In this document: positions 9,140 through 42,053 of the stretch, piece after piece
Layout: each line of letters begins with the position of its first letter
Position numbering within the stretch: the stretch's first letter is position 1
Assembly (NCBI RefSeq): GCF_000308875.1
Contig: NZ_BAGL01000080.1
Span: 17,457-81,456, forward strand
Direction of reading: 5' to 3'
Origin: Nocardia transvalensis NBRC 15921
Lineage (GTDB): Bacteria > Actinomycetota > Actinomycetes > Mycobacteriales > Mycobacteriaceae
DNA: 64,000 nucleotides
Made by a program: the position numbers and the translations under genes
The notes under the pieces: model-generated
Seen by the model: only the letters and a program-made list of their open reading frames with translations
The model's database searches: none
What the model was told of the DNA's origin: nothing

Positions 9140-10870
9140 GTGATCGTCCGACTGCGCGCCGCCGCCGTGGTGGTCGTGCTGGCGGGGTTCTTCGCCGTCG
9201 GCGCGGGACTGCCGCTGCTGTTCCTCGGTGAGATCGCGCTGGCGGTGGCCGACGGCCGGTGGACGAAGATCTGGAAGGCGGCGCTGGGGGTCGTGGCGAC
9301 GGTCTGGGTGACCGGACCGTGCCTGGTCGCCGGGTGGCGGCGCACACCACTTCCGGTGCACGGTGTCGAGGTGCCCCGCGAGCACCAGCCGCGATTGTGG
9401 CGGCTGGTGGACGACGTCAGCGAGCGCACAGGCGGCCCGCCCGTCCGGGAACTGTGGCTGGTCCCTGGCGCGACGACCGAGGTGCGGTGTGACGGTGGCC
9501 TGCTCGGGTTGCGGCCGGACCCGATGCGTCTGTATCTCGACGTCGCCACACTGCTGACGGCACGTGCGGACGAGCTGTCGGCCGTCATCGCGCGGGTGGC
9601 GGCTCCGCACAGCGCGCGAGGCGCACGGGCCGTGGTCGCCCGCAGCGCCGCCGCGGTGGAGGTGGCCGGGCAGCGGGTTCGCGGGCTGCCGTACGCGGTT
9701 TTTCTGCTGTCGTGGCGATGGTTGTACGACCGGTTCGCCGGGCGCGTGATCGCCGCACAGACCACCGCATCCGACGCGGCGGCCGATCGATTCGAGGATC
9801 GAGCGACCCGGGAGTCGTTGCAGCACAGAGCATCCGCCGAATGGCGACGCTATCGCGAACAGTACCTCGCGCGAGACGACGAACCGGCCTCCGTGCCGGT
9901 GGCCGGCTTCCTCCGGTTCCTCGTCCACGACGGCGGCGCACCCGGCTCAGCGCTGCTGGAGGACCCCGACGACTTGCTCACGGCGATGGACCGCCAGGTG
10001 CTCGATCCGGACCAGACGGCAGTGCGGCTCGTGGAGTCTCGAATCCTCGGTCGCGCCGCATCGTTCGGCGACGGCATCGGACGCGTAGCCCGAGCGGAGC
10101 CGACGATAGGCCTACTGCTCGACGCGCTCGGGAGCGGGGCATTGGGCCCGGCGGCCGACGCGATAGCGGACCTGGCCCACGGCGAGACGCCCGCGCCGGA
10201 TCGGCGGCGTCGCCTCGCCGACGACGTGAACGCGGCCCTGGTGTCCGCCGCGATCGGGACGGGACGGGTGGGCTTCGAGGACGACGGGTCCGGCATCCCC
10301 GGCTTCCGAATCGACGGAATGCCCTACGATTTCACCCCGTCGATCACCCGCGCCCTGACCGACCCGGCCCGGCTCCCAGCACTGTGGGCATGCCTGATCG
10401 ACCTGGGTATCGACCCCGATCACCGCCTGGTTCACCCGCCGATCGATACCGAGCGGCCCGCCCGGGTCTTCGGCAATGTCGGCGTCGGCGGCCGCCGAGC
10501 CGATCTCGCCCTGTTCGACTGGGGCATGATCGCCCTCCCCCACCGCTGGCGATGGCGTCCGGGCTGGATGATCGACAGCTGGCCGGAAGACCGCCGGATC
10601 GAACGGCTCGCGGCGCTCCCGGCCCGCAGCCTCCTCGAACTCCCTGCGGCACAACGGATACCGCTCGCCGAGATCGCCTCGGCGCACCTTCTGCTCCCGC
10701 TCGCGGCCCTGCGATTGCGGCTCGTCCGTACCGACGACTCCCGCCTGATACTGCGGGTGCCCCTCCGCGACGCACGGGCGGCTCTTCCTCGCCTCACCGC
10801 GCTGCTGGCCCCCGCCCTTCTGGACGACGCCGTGCGAGAGCACCGGGCCGACGTCAGCGACTGTCGATGA
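9140..10870 (+). CDS. M48 peptidase-like membrane protein lacking the HExxH motif
   Basis: A 576-residue protein with two N-terminal membrane segments (residues ~4-32 and ~45-65). These are followed by a region laid out like M48 peptidases: VPREHQPRLWRLVDDVSERTG, ELWLVPGATTEVRCDGGLLGL, then LYLDVATLLTARADELSAVIARVAAPH. In active M48 enzymes the last segment reads L...LSPDEL.AVLAHELGH. Here the zinc motif has become ARVAAPH, so proteolysis is unlikely. The C-terminal ~250 residues (GIPGFRIDGMPYDFTP, RWRWRPGWMIDSWPEDRR) have no fold I recognise. It starts 10 bases after the cyclase gene and overlaps the end of the convergent phosphatase gene by 17 bases. Confidence 0.65.
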   Translation: MIVRLRAAAVVVVLAGFFAVGAGLPLLFLGEIALAVADGRWTKIWKAALGVVATVWVTGPCLVAGWRRTPLPVHGVEVPREHQPRLWRLVDDVSERTGGPPVRELWLVPGATTEVRCDGGLLGLRPDPMRLYLDVATLLTARADELSAVIARVAAPHSARGARAVVARSAAAVEVAGQRVRGLPYAVFLLSWRWLYDRFAGRVIAAQTTASDAAADRFEDRATRESLQHRASAEWRRYREQYLARDDEPASVPVAGFLRFLVHDGGAPGSALLEDPDDLLTAMDRQVLDPDQTAVRLVESRILGRAASFGDGIGRVARAEPTIGLLLDALGSGALGPAADAIADLAHGETPAPDRRRRLADDVNAALVSAAIGTGRVGFEDDGSGIPGFRIDGMPYDFTPSITRALTDPARLPALWACLIDLGIDPDHRLVHPPIDTERPARVFGNVGVGGRRADLALFDWGMIALPHRWRWRPGWMIDSWPEDRRIERLAALPARSLLELPAAQRIPLAEIASAHLLLPLAALRLRLVRTDDSRLILRVPLRDARAALPRLTALLAPALLDDAVREHRADVSDCR

Positions 10871-11592
10871 CGAGGGCCGTGGTGTTGTCGGTACCGCCGG
10901 ATTCCAGGGCGGTGTCGACCAGGGACTCGGCCGCCACGTCGGGGGTGGTGTCGGCGGCGAGGATGTCCTTGATCTCGGCGATGCCGAGGCGTTTGTGGAC
11001 GCCGTCGGTGCTCAGCAGCAGGCGGCCGGAGCTCGTTCCGGTGGCGGCGTACCCGATCTCGGCCGCGCGGGCCGTGCGGGCGGTGGTGTAGACGAGGTGG
11101 TTCGCGCGCGCGGCCGGCTCCACGCCGCGATTGCGCAGATATTCGGCGACGGTGTGGTCGGTCGTGATCTGGTGCAGGACGCGGCCGTTCCAGCGGTAGG
11201 CGCGGCAGTCGCCGACCCAGGCGACCTCGCAGATCGCGTCGGAGTGGTCGCCCGGCAGCACGACGACGACCAGGACGGAGTCGGCGCTCGGCTCGGGGAA
11301 TTCGCGCAGCAGCTCGCGCTGCGCCGCCAGGATGCCGGACTGTGGTCCGTGGGCGGCGGCCTCGCGGGCCGCCACCGCGGCGGCCGTGCGCGCCGCGCGG
11401 GCGGCCAGCAGGTGGTCCGCCCACACCGTCGGCCACCACGAAGGCCGAGCGGCCGGTCCCCGGATCCGTGTACCCCGCCACCGCGTCCGCGTTGATCGAC
11501 CGCGACCCACGCCTGCTCACCGATTGTCCCGTGATCCCGGTGAGCCGGATGAGCTCGCGACGGGTGATGGCGGTGGTGAGTGCAGTGTCCAC
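10854..11592 (-). pseudogene. PP2C-type Ser/Thr phosphatase with a frameshift
   Basis: Two overlapping frames together give one PP2C protein of ~245 residues. The N-terminal part starts at GTG 11592 behind AGGAGG and reads TGQSVSRRGSRSINADAVAGY...FVVADGVG, which holds the first metal-binding Asp motifs. After GVG the frame changes near 11416-11422, and the rest follows in the next frame: DHLLAARAARTAAAVAARE..., VAWVGDCRAYRWNG, LLLSTDGVHKRL and GTDNTTALVI, the remaining PP2C motifs. Removing one base from the GGGCGGA run (minus strand) restores a single frame. Either the gene is inactivated or this is a base-call error. All metal ligands are otherwise present. Confidence 0.75.
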
Positions 11593-12285
11593 GGCCTGGC
11601 CTCCTCGGACTGGCCTGCGTGTGCTGCCGGTCAGCACAAGACGAGTAAACCCCGGCAATCCAAGAGTCAACCGTGTGCGCCCTGTGAAAGGGGCCACGAG
11701 TTGATCACGATTCGGTAGCGGGTGGAACGGGCCGGCGCGACGGCCGACAGGGTTGGAAGTCGCCCCGGACCAGCCCGTTCCGATGTCGCGGGCATACGGA
11801 GATGCCCGGACCCGGCAGCGTCGAACAGCACCGGCACGGCAACCGGCGCTGGCACCCACGACGAATACCGGCCTACGGCGCCGGGCATTTGCCTCTCCCG
11901 GAGCCTGCGATCACGCTAGGTCGCCGCCCGCGTCGGCGCGACCCGACTGGGACAACTCACCATCCGCGGACACGCCCGTTGCGGCGAGGCCCAGCCGCCG
12001 GACCAATCCGGCCGCCGCGGCGGCTCCGACTCCCCTGTGTCCCCCCGTCGAAAGGACGAGCGACCATACGTCGACACTCCTGACCGGTACTCTCCACACC
12101 GGCCGCGTCACCACCGAATCCGACCCGCTCGGACCCGTGAAGCCGCCGAGACATACGGGCGATCGCGGCGTGCGTACCGCATCGGATCGAATATTTTTCT
12201 GTCCGGAACCAATCCGGCGGCCCTTCGGCTACGACTCGCTTCTGTGAGGTCGTACGCATTGGCCACCGGTCTGGAAGGACACTGA
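11593..12285. other. Gene-free stretch upstream of sigK-like gene
   Basis: About 690 bases without a convincing gene. Open frames here are short, rich in Arg/Pro/Ala and lack ribosome sites or recognisable motifs. The last ~100 bases (12190-12285) are less GC-rich (GAATATTTTTCTGTCC) and should contain the promoter of the sigma factor gene, but I cannot assign its elements with confidence. Confidence 0.5.
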
Positions 12286-12891
12286 ATGGTCTCCCGCGCC
12301 CGAGGTTCGACGGGTGGCGTCGCTGCCGACGACGTGGCAGACATGGACGCGATACTGCACGCGCTCATCGAACGGGTCGCCGTGGGTGACGAACAGGCCT
12401 TCGCCGAACTCTACGATCTCGTCTCCGGCCCGGTGCTGGGCGTCGTCACCCGAATCCTGCGCGACCGCTCCCGCTCCGAGGAGGTCACCCAGGAGGTCAT
12501 GCTGGAGATCTGGCTGAAGGCGCCGAAGTACTGCCGGCAGCCCGGAAACGTGATGGCGTGGGCCGTCACCATGGCACACCGGCGGGCGATCGACCGGGTG
12601 CGGCACGAACAGGCCAGCGCCGACCGCGAGGATCGTATCGAACAGCTCGACGTGCGCCGCCCGGTCGACGAGGTCGTCGAGACGGCGCTCGCGCGATTGG
12701 ATACCGAGCTGGTGCGCACCGCCCTGGACCGGCTCACCGAGCTGCAGCGGCAGTCCATCGTGCTCGCCTACTATGGCGGGTACACCTACCGCGAGGTCTC
12801 TCAGGTTCTCGACACCCCGGTCGGAACGGTCAAGACCCGGATGCGCGACGGCCTCATCCGCCTGCGCGAATATTTGGGAGCACATCAGTGA
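12286..12891 (+). CDS. sigK: ECF RNA polymerase sigma factor, SigK type
   Basis: A 201-residue ECF sigma factor. Region 2 is FAELYDLVSGPVLGVVTRIL, followed by SEEVTQEVMLEIW, where the -10 element is recognised, and MAWAVTMAHRRAIDRVR. Region 4 is LTELQRQSIVLAYYGGYTY followed by REVSQVLDTPVGTVKTRMRD, the -35-binding HTH. The wording AWxxTMAHRRAxDRVR and LAYYGGxTYxEVS is typical of SigK. SigK is normally held by the membrane anti-sigma RskA. The stop codon overlaps the start of a ZAS-type anti-sigma gene (GTGA). GGAAGGA at 12273-12279 is the ribosome site. The partner gene looks truncated, so control of this factor may be unusual. Confidence 0.85.
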   Translation: MVSRARGSTGGVAADDVADMDAILHALIERVAVGDEQAFAELYDLVSGPVLGVVTRILRDRSRSEEVTQEVMLEIWLKAPKYCRQPGNVMAWAVTMAHRRAIDRVRHEQASADREDRIEQLDVRRPVDEVVETALARLDTELVRTALDRLTELQRQSIVLAYYGGYTYREVSQVLDTPVGTVKTRMRDGLIRLREYLGAHQ

Positions 12892-13524
12892 TTTGCCCGG
12901 CCGAGATGAACGATCTCACCGCGCCGTATGTTCTGAACTCACTGCCCGACGACGAGCGTGACGCATTCGAACTCCACCTCCGCTCGTGCCCGGACTGCCG
13001 TCACGACGTCGACGAGCTGGGCGCGGCCCTGGGCCGGCTCGCCGAGGAATGGGCCCGCACCCCGCCCCCCGCCCTGCGCGAGCGGGTGCTCGGGGCACTG
13101 CCGCACACGCCGCAGCAGCCGGCCGAACCCGATCCGCCCGGCCCCCCGCCGGGCGGATCGGGACGACGCCGATCAGTCCTCGATTCCCGTCAGGATCCGC
13201 GCGCGCAGGCCCGGATCGGGCTGACACGCCAGATACTCCGCGAGCCGGACGACGACCTCACGCAGTTCGACGACCTCCAGGGCGCATGCCACGCACAGCT
13301 CCAGATGCCGTTCGAATTCTTCCCGTTCCTCATCGATCAGCGCATCGAGAACGTATGCGCCACTGAGACCGTTCCACTCCGGGCACGTCGTCACGAGGCG
13401 ACGACCGTGATAGCGACTGCATTTCCGAGCACCTTTCCCCGACCTCCCGATAGACGCAGCTCCTGTCCTGGACATGCCGAACTCCCCGGCCGGGCCGCTA
13501 GGGCGCCGGCCCGGCCGGGGACCT

Positions 13525-13544
<20 letters not shown>
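12888..13544 (+). CDS. Truncated RskA-like anti-sigma factor (ZAS domain only)
   Basis: The gene begins at GTG 12888, overlapping the sigma stop by four bases, with GGGAG just upstream, so it is translationally coupled. Residues 1-70 form a zinc anti-sigma domain: C3, then HLRSCPDC giving H-x3-C-x2-C, and a helix LGAALGRLAEEW. After a Pro-rich linker (PHTPQQPAEPDPPGPPPGG) an RskA would have a membrane helix and an outer domain. Here neither is present. The frame instead runs antisense through the next minus-strand gene to 13544. The real protein is probably the first ~85 residues plus an unrelated tail. It should be cytosolic. Confidence 0.65.
13173..13475 (-). CDS. Stand-alone zinc anti-sigma (ZAS) domain protein
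   Basis: A 100-residue protein. After a basic N-terminal stretch comes CPEWNGLSGAYVLDALIDEEREEFERHLELCVAC, i.e. Cys, then H-x3-C-x2-C, the zinc-binding anti-sigma signature, and a final helix VVELREVVVRLAEYL. It ends at ILTGIED with no membrane segment. It is a paralogue of the facing plus-strand anti-sigma gene and lies inside that frame on the other strand. The ATG at 13475 has GGGGAG upstream; a GTG at 13394 is the alternative. It follows the NRPS gene on the same strand, separated by a strong hairpin. Confidence 0.65.
   Translation of the reverse strand: MSRTGAASIGRSGKGARKCSRYHGRRLVTTCPEWNGLSGAYVLDALIDEEREEFERHLELCVACALEVVELREVVVRLAEYLACQPDPGLRARILTGIED
13484..13520 (-). terminator. Strong GC hairpin after the NRPS gene
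   Basis: CCCCGGCCGGGCC (13484-13496) is perfectly complementary to GGCCCGGCCGGGG (13508-13520), a 13-bp stem with an 11-base loop, starting 4 bases after the NRPS stop codon. There is no T-run. On the minus strand the last four G of the stem also form most of the GGGGAG ribosome site of the next gene, so the hairpin may both end the NRPS transcript and mask that site. Confidence 0.6.
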
Positions 13545-36504
<22,960 letters not shown>

Positions 36505-37226
36505 GCAATCGCTCCGTTCACGGTCGAGACAACGAGGTGACGCAACTGCAGGGGCAAGCCGGGACTGGCAGCACGAGAAGGGCTCCCCCGGGGAAAGTCG
36601 GAACACGCGGCCGAACGGATTGGTCGGTCTTATTCGCGATTCGGCGACCCGCGAAAATCACCGCGGTCACGTCCGGAACGGGAGAAAAAACGGTATCCAC
36701 ACCGAGCGTCGGCTGGCGGTATCCGATCACATCGAGTATGGGCGAATCACGGTAGCTGGCAACACAGTAACGATCGAGTATCAGCCTCCGGTGCGGAGAA
36801 GTGCCGAGCATGTGCCCAGGCGAGAAGCCCCACTCACCGCCCGGAGTGCAAGCGATGCGGACCCGCGCGTCGGTCGCGCGGATGTTGCTGGACGTGGTCT
36901 ACACTCCGATGCGATCACGCGCCCGTGCAATCCCGGCGATTTCCTCTGCCGTACAGCCGGATTCGAGTTGCCATTTCTTCGGAACGGCTTCTCGAAATTC
37001 ACACGACGGCTCGTCTCGCCCGTCTGCGCGTCCGGCCGTGTCGCTCTTTCCGGTCATTCGGAAGTGACGGAGTGCGCGTATACCCGCATCCACGGCGTTC
37101 ACTCGGTGATCGCCCCTTTCGCTCCCCGCATTTTTCCGCTGCGGGTGCGGTCGTTTATCGGCGCGGTGGGCGGGTACCGGCGGAAATATCCGAGCGGTTC
37201 GACGCATCCGAACAGGAGACCACGGT
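36505..37226. other. Intergenic region between NRPS and catalase genes
   Basis: About 720 bases between divergent genes with no convincing coding sequence. The part near the NRPS (36600-36790) is relatively AT-rich and should hold its promoter, but I could not assign -35/-10 elements. The catalase side holds a stress-sigma-like promoter, listed separately. A 102-residue minus-strand frame at 36899-37207 has no ribosome site or motif and is not accepted as a gene. Confidence 0.5.
37153..37177 (+). promoter_or_regulatory. SigB/SigF-type stress promoter of catalase gene
   Basis: GTTT (37153-37156), 15 bases, then GGGTAC (37172-37177) matches the actinobacterial general-stress promoter GTTT-N15-GGGTA(T/C). 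It lies 49 bases before the catalase start codon on the same strand. Confidence 0.65.
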
Positions 37227-39296
<2,070 letters not shown>

Positions 39297-39302
39297 CGCG
39301 AG

Positions 39303-39327
39303 GTGTCAACGGCCCGGTGACGGGTAG
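39303..39327 (+). promoter_or_regulatory. SigB/SigF-like promoter of the Rho_N-like gene
   Basis: GTGT (39303-39306), 15 bases, then GGGTAG (39322-39327) is a near match to GTTT-N15-GGGTAT with the same spacing as the catalase promoter. It lies 59 bases before the start of the 108-residue gene. Confidence 0.5.
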
Positions 39328-39386
39328 GCGGGCGATAGCTGCCCGCGATCCGGTCGCCGGGCACACGACCACACAGGAGGTACGTC

Positions 39387-39713
39387 ATGCCCAAGGCATG
39401 GACCGATAAACAGGAGAGGCAGTACCGGCACATCCGGGATTCGGCCGAGGAGCGGGGAGTGAGCCCCGACCGGGCCGAGGAGATCGGCGCGCGCACGGTC
39501 AACAAGAATCGCGCGCAGTCCGGCCAGTCCCGCACGGCCAGCCGCACCTCCGTGCAGGACAAGTCACCGCAGCAGCGCGGCGGTCAGCGCTCGCACTCCG
39601 GCGCCCAGGGACCCACCCGCGACCAGCTGTACAACGAGGCGCGGCAGCGCAATGTGAAGGGCCGCTCCAAGATGACCAAGTCGCAGCTCGCGCACGCGCT
39701 CGGCCGCGACTGA
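39387..39713 (+). CDS. Small basic protein with Rho N-terminal-like (SAP-type) C-terminus
   Basis: A 108-residue hydrophilic protein. The N-terminal third (MPKAWTDKQERQYRHIRDSAEERGVSPDRAEEIGARTVNKNRA) is a helical segment seen in actinobacterial proteins often named plasmid stabilisation proteins. A Ser/Gln-rich disordered middle follows, then TRDQLYNEARQRNVKGRSKMTKSQLAHALGRD, a Rho_N/SAP-like nucleic-acid-binding motif (L...A....V.GRSKMTK..L...L). AGGAGGT precedes the ATG. The stress-type promoter links it to the catalase upstream. A nucleoid or RNA-binding stress role is an inference. Confidence 0.75.
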   Translation: MPKAWTDKQERQYRHIRDSAEERGVSPDRAEEIGARTVNKNRAQSGQSRTASRTSVQDKSPQQRGGQRSHSGAQGPTRDQLYNEARQRNVKGRSKMTKSQLAHALGRD

Positions 39714-39735
39714 GCCGCCCGTACAGGTCCCGGCC

Positions 39736-39770
39736 CGCCGCCTGACCGTCCGGACCGCCGTCAGGCGGCG
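39736..39770. terminator. Bidirectional hairpin between convergent genes
   Basis: CGCCGCCTGAC (39736-39746) pairs perfectly with GTCAGGCGGCG (39760-39770), an 11-bp stem with a 13-base loop. It sits between the ends of two convergent genes and covers the stop codon of the minus-strand one. There is no T-run, which is usual for high-GC actinobacteria. Confidence 0.6.
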
Positions 39771-40981
39771 TGGGCGATGTGATCGGCCGAGCCGCCGATG
39801 ACGGCGCTGTCCGTACCGGTCAGGGTGCGGATGAACGCCAGCTGGGCAGCGCGTCCCTCGGCCGCCGCGCGCACGAACCGGCCGGGCACGACCCGGTCCC
39901 GGACCGAGCGGGCGAGGTTGACCGGCATGCGCAGCAACGGATACCACGGCACGGTCGCGGGCAGGCCGAGGGTCCGCATCGCGTCCGATCCCAGGAACAG
40001 GGTGGCGATCGACAGGTGCTGCGAGCGGGCCAGGCGGCGGCGCAGCCCGGGCATGCGGGAGTAGTGCCAGCCCAGCGGTTCGTCCAGCATCGGCAGCGCG
40101 AGCTGCACCGATGTCTCGTCGGGATTGGTGATCGCCGTCATCGTGTGGAAGAGGATGCGGACGCTGTCGCGAAAGCCGGTGGGCAGGAAGCGTTCCTCGA
40201 CACCCATCACCCAGCCGACGTACCGCGTGAAATGCGCCGCGGCGTCGGCGTCGCGCGGGGTCACCAACCGTCCCATGCCGATGCCGCCGACCATGGGCGC
40301 GATCAGCGCGCCGACCAGGGTCGCGGCCATATCGGTCTGGTTGATCGGCAGGCCCCACTCCTCGCCCCGCCAGTCGTCCATCGCCGCGACGTGGCGGCGG
40401 ACCATGGAGTGAATCATCCGGACCCGCAGGGTCGAGCGGTATCCCAGGCCCCGCGGCCGCATCCCGCCGGCGGAACTGACGTCCATCGCCCACTGCGTCG
40501 TCTCCGCGAACCGCTTGGCCGGGCCCTTCTCCAGAGCGCCCGTGCGCAGCAGGGTCTTGTTGAATCCCGAGGCGAGGTATCCGCCCAGGAACGACATGTC
40601 CCGCGCGACGTACACGCCGTCCCGGCCGCCGAGCCCGAAGACGAGTTCGGCGTGGCGGATCTTGTCCCAGTCCACCCACTCGGGCACGGCCTCGACGTAA
40701 TCGAAGAACTCCCGCAGCGGTTCGGGCGCCTGCGGCATCGCGGCGATTCCGTCCCGCAGCGCCTGTTCGAACAGCGGGCGCGTCTCCGCCATCCCCGTGC
40801 GGTACATCCAGTCCACCAGCTCGTCCATCGGCGCGTCGCCGATGGTCAGCGCCGCACCCAGTTCCCGGAACTCGGCCGGGGTCGGCGCACGCAGCCCGAG
40901 CATCCGCGCGAACGGCCCCAGCCCGGGCCCCGGAACAGCCTGCGGCCCGGCCGGATGCCGGCTCGGGATCATCGAATCCAC
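39761..40981 (-). CDS. MpaB-family oxygenase (DUF2236)
   Basis: A 406-residue protein of the ER-bound oxygenase MpaB/DUF2236 family, related to rubber-cleaving Lcp. Typical segments are GLGGRDGVYVARDMSFLGGYLASGFNKTLLRTGAL, FAETTQWAMDVSSAGGMRPRGLGYRSTLRVRMIHSMVRRHV (His/Arg region of the haem site), WGLPINQTDMAATLVG and GFRDSVRILFHTMTAITNPDE. The family oxidises lipophilic substrates. No signal peptide is seen. GTG 40981 is chosen because AAGGAG lies 9-10 bases upstream. A 22-bp palindrome upstream suggests repressor control. Confidence 0.8.
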   Translation of the reverse strand: MDSMIPSRHPAGPQAVPGPGLGPFARMLGLRAPTPAEFRELGAALTIGDAPMDELVDWMYRTGMAETRPLFEQALRDGIAAMPQAPEPLREFFDYVEAVPEWVDWDKIRHAELVFGLGGRDGVYVARDMSFLGGYLASGFNKTLLRTGALEKGPAKRFAETTQWAMDVSSAGGMRPRGLGYRSTLRVRMIHSMVRRHVAAMDDWRGEEWGLPINQTDMAATLVGALIAPMVGGIGMGRLVTPRDADAAAHFTRYVGWVMGVEERFLPTGFRDSVRILFHTMTAITNPDETSVQLALPMLDEPLGWHYSRMPGLRRRLARSQHLSIATLFLGSDAMRTLGLPATVPWYPLLRMPVNLARSVRDRVVPGRFVRAAAEGRAAQLAFIRTLTGTDSAVIGGSADHIAHAA

Positions 40982-41064
40982 GGTCACACTCTCCTTCGAG
41001 CACTCGCCGGACCGGAGCGGCCCGCTCATACCGTTCTGGCAAGAGTCTCTACCAGACGAGAGTG

Positions 41065-41086
41065 TTTGGCAAGGTGCGTTGCCAAA
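41065..41086. promoter_or_regulatory. 22-bp palindromic operator upstream of the MpaB-family gene
   Basis: TTTGGCAA (41065-41072) and TTGCCAAA (41079-41086) form a perfect 8-bp inverted repeat with a 6-base centre, 84 bases before the GTG start. Size and symmetry suit a TetR-type repressor. No TetR gene adjoins it. Confidence 0.5.
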
Positions 41087-41101
41087 TATCGCGCGGAGAC
41101 G

Positions 41102-41287
41102 TCAGCTGCCGCCGCCTCCACTCATCAGCAGCCGGCGGCGACGGCGGGCGCTGCGGACCGCGCCCTCGCCCGCCTGCACGGCGTCCTCCTCCGACGCGCC
41201 GGATTCGACGGCCTGCCGATACGCCTCGTCCCTGATCCGGGCGTCCCGCTCCGCCCGGCGCCCGCCGATCCCTCCGAACAGCCCCAC
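41102..41287 (-). CDS. Small hypothetical protein
   Basis: A 61-residue charged protein: VGLFGGIGGRRAERDARIRDEAYRQAVESGASEEDAVQAGEGAVRSARRRRRLLMSGGGGS. The middle is a likely amphipathic helix and the end is Arg-rich with a Gly tail. GTG 41287 has GAGG upstream; an ATG at 41353 would add 22 residues. I do not recognise a family. Regular codon use and a ribosome site support it as a real gene. Confidence 0.5.
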   Translation of the reverse strand: MGLFGGIGGRRAERDARIRDEAYRQAVESGASEEDAVQAGEGAVRSARRRRRLLMSGGGGS

Positions 41288-41435
41288 GGCCTCATCCTTC
41301 CTCGCTGACGATTCGATGCCCTCATTCTGGTGCGCGCCCCGGACCGAGGACATCGGCCTGAGGTCTTCGAATCGCGAGCAGGTATCCGCTTCGAGGCTGA
41401 ATCGGCATCAGCCGCAAGGACGACGGGCCGCGGTG

Positions 41436-41765
41436 TCAGGCGGGCTTTTCGAGCGCTTCCGCCTGCCCCGCGACGACGCCGGTCAGGATGGCGCGGGCCA
41501 CGGCCAGAAGTTGGGCGACCTCGGGCGTGGTGATGGTGTAGGTGACCGACAGCCCTTCGCGGCGGGCGGTGACCAGGCCGGCGCGTCGCAGGATCGACAG
41601 CTGCTGTGAGAGATTCGCCGCCTCGACATCGATTTCGGCGAGCATCTCGGCCACGGTGTGCTCGCGCCGGCTCAGCAGTTCCAGCACCCGGATGCGCACG
41701 GGGTGGCCGAGCGTCTTGAAGAAGTCCGCTTTCATCCGGTAGAGCGGCCTCGGCAATCCAGGCAT
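41436..41765 (-). CDS. ArsR family transcriptional regulator
   Basis: A 109-residue winged helix: KADFFKTLGHPVRIRVLELLSRREHTVAEMLAEIDVEAANLSQQLSILRRAGLVTARREGLSVTYTI. The recognition helix is EAANLSQQLSILRRAGLV and the wing is ARREGLSVTYTI. There is no CVC metal site, so it is probably not a classical metal sensor. Starting at ATG 41765 gives GGGAG eight bases upstream. No adjacent target gene is obvious. Confidence 0.85.
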   Translation of the reverse strand: MPGLPRPLYRMKADFFKTLGHPVRIRVLELLSRREHTVAEMLAEIDVEAANLSQQLSILRRAGLVTARREGLSVTYTITTPEVAQLLAVARAILTGVVAGQAEALEKPA

Positions 41766-42053
41766 GTGCGCCACTCCCTCTCCGCGCGCGGCCGGCTGCG
41801 GTCGCCGAACCGTTGTGGGCCGATTTTAGTGAACGGGACGCTTCCGCGTGGGCGTCGATGGGCCTTCACGAACGACCCGGCGCGCCGGTCACCGCGGCGG
41901 CCGGAGTGTCGTCACGCGACATGCGCAAAGCCTGCCTGATTGCAGAATTTGCCAATTACGTACCTTGCGGAATTCTTCAGCAACCGCCGGACATCCCCAC
42001 GGCTCGCCAGTAGCGTCTCGGCGCGCGAACACCCCGCAGGGAGAGGAGTAACC

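Noticed and set aside
11753..12247. A 164-codon plus-strand frame upstream of the sigma factor
   Set aside because: It has Arg/Pro/Ala-rich composition, no ribosome site and no motif. It is treated as noncoding.
36899..37207. A 102-codon minus-strand frame between NRPS and catalase genes
   Set aside because: It has no ribosome site and overlaps the catalase promoter antisense, and no family is recognised.
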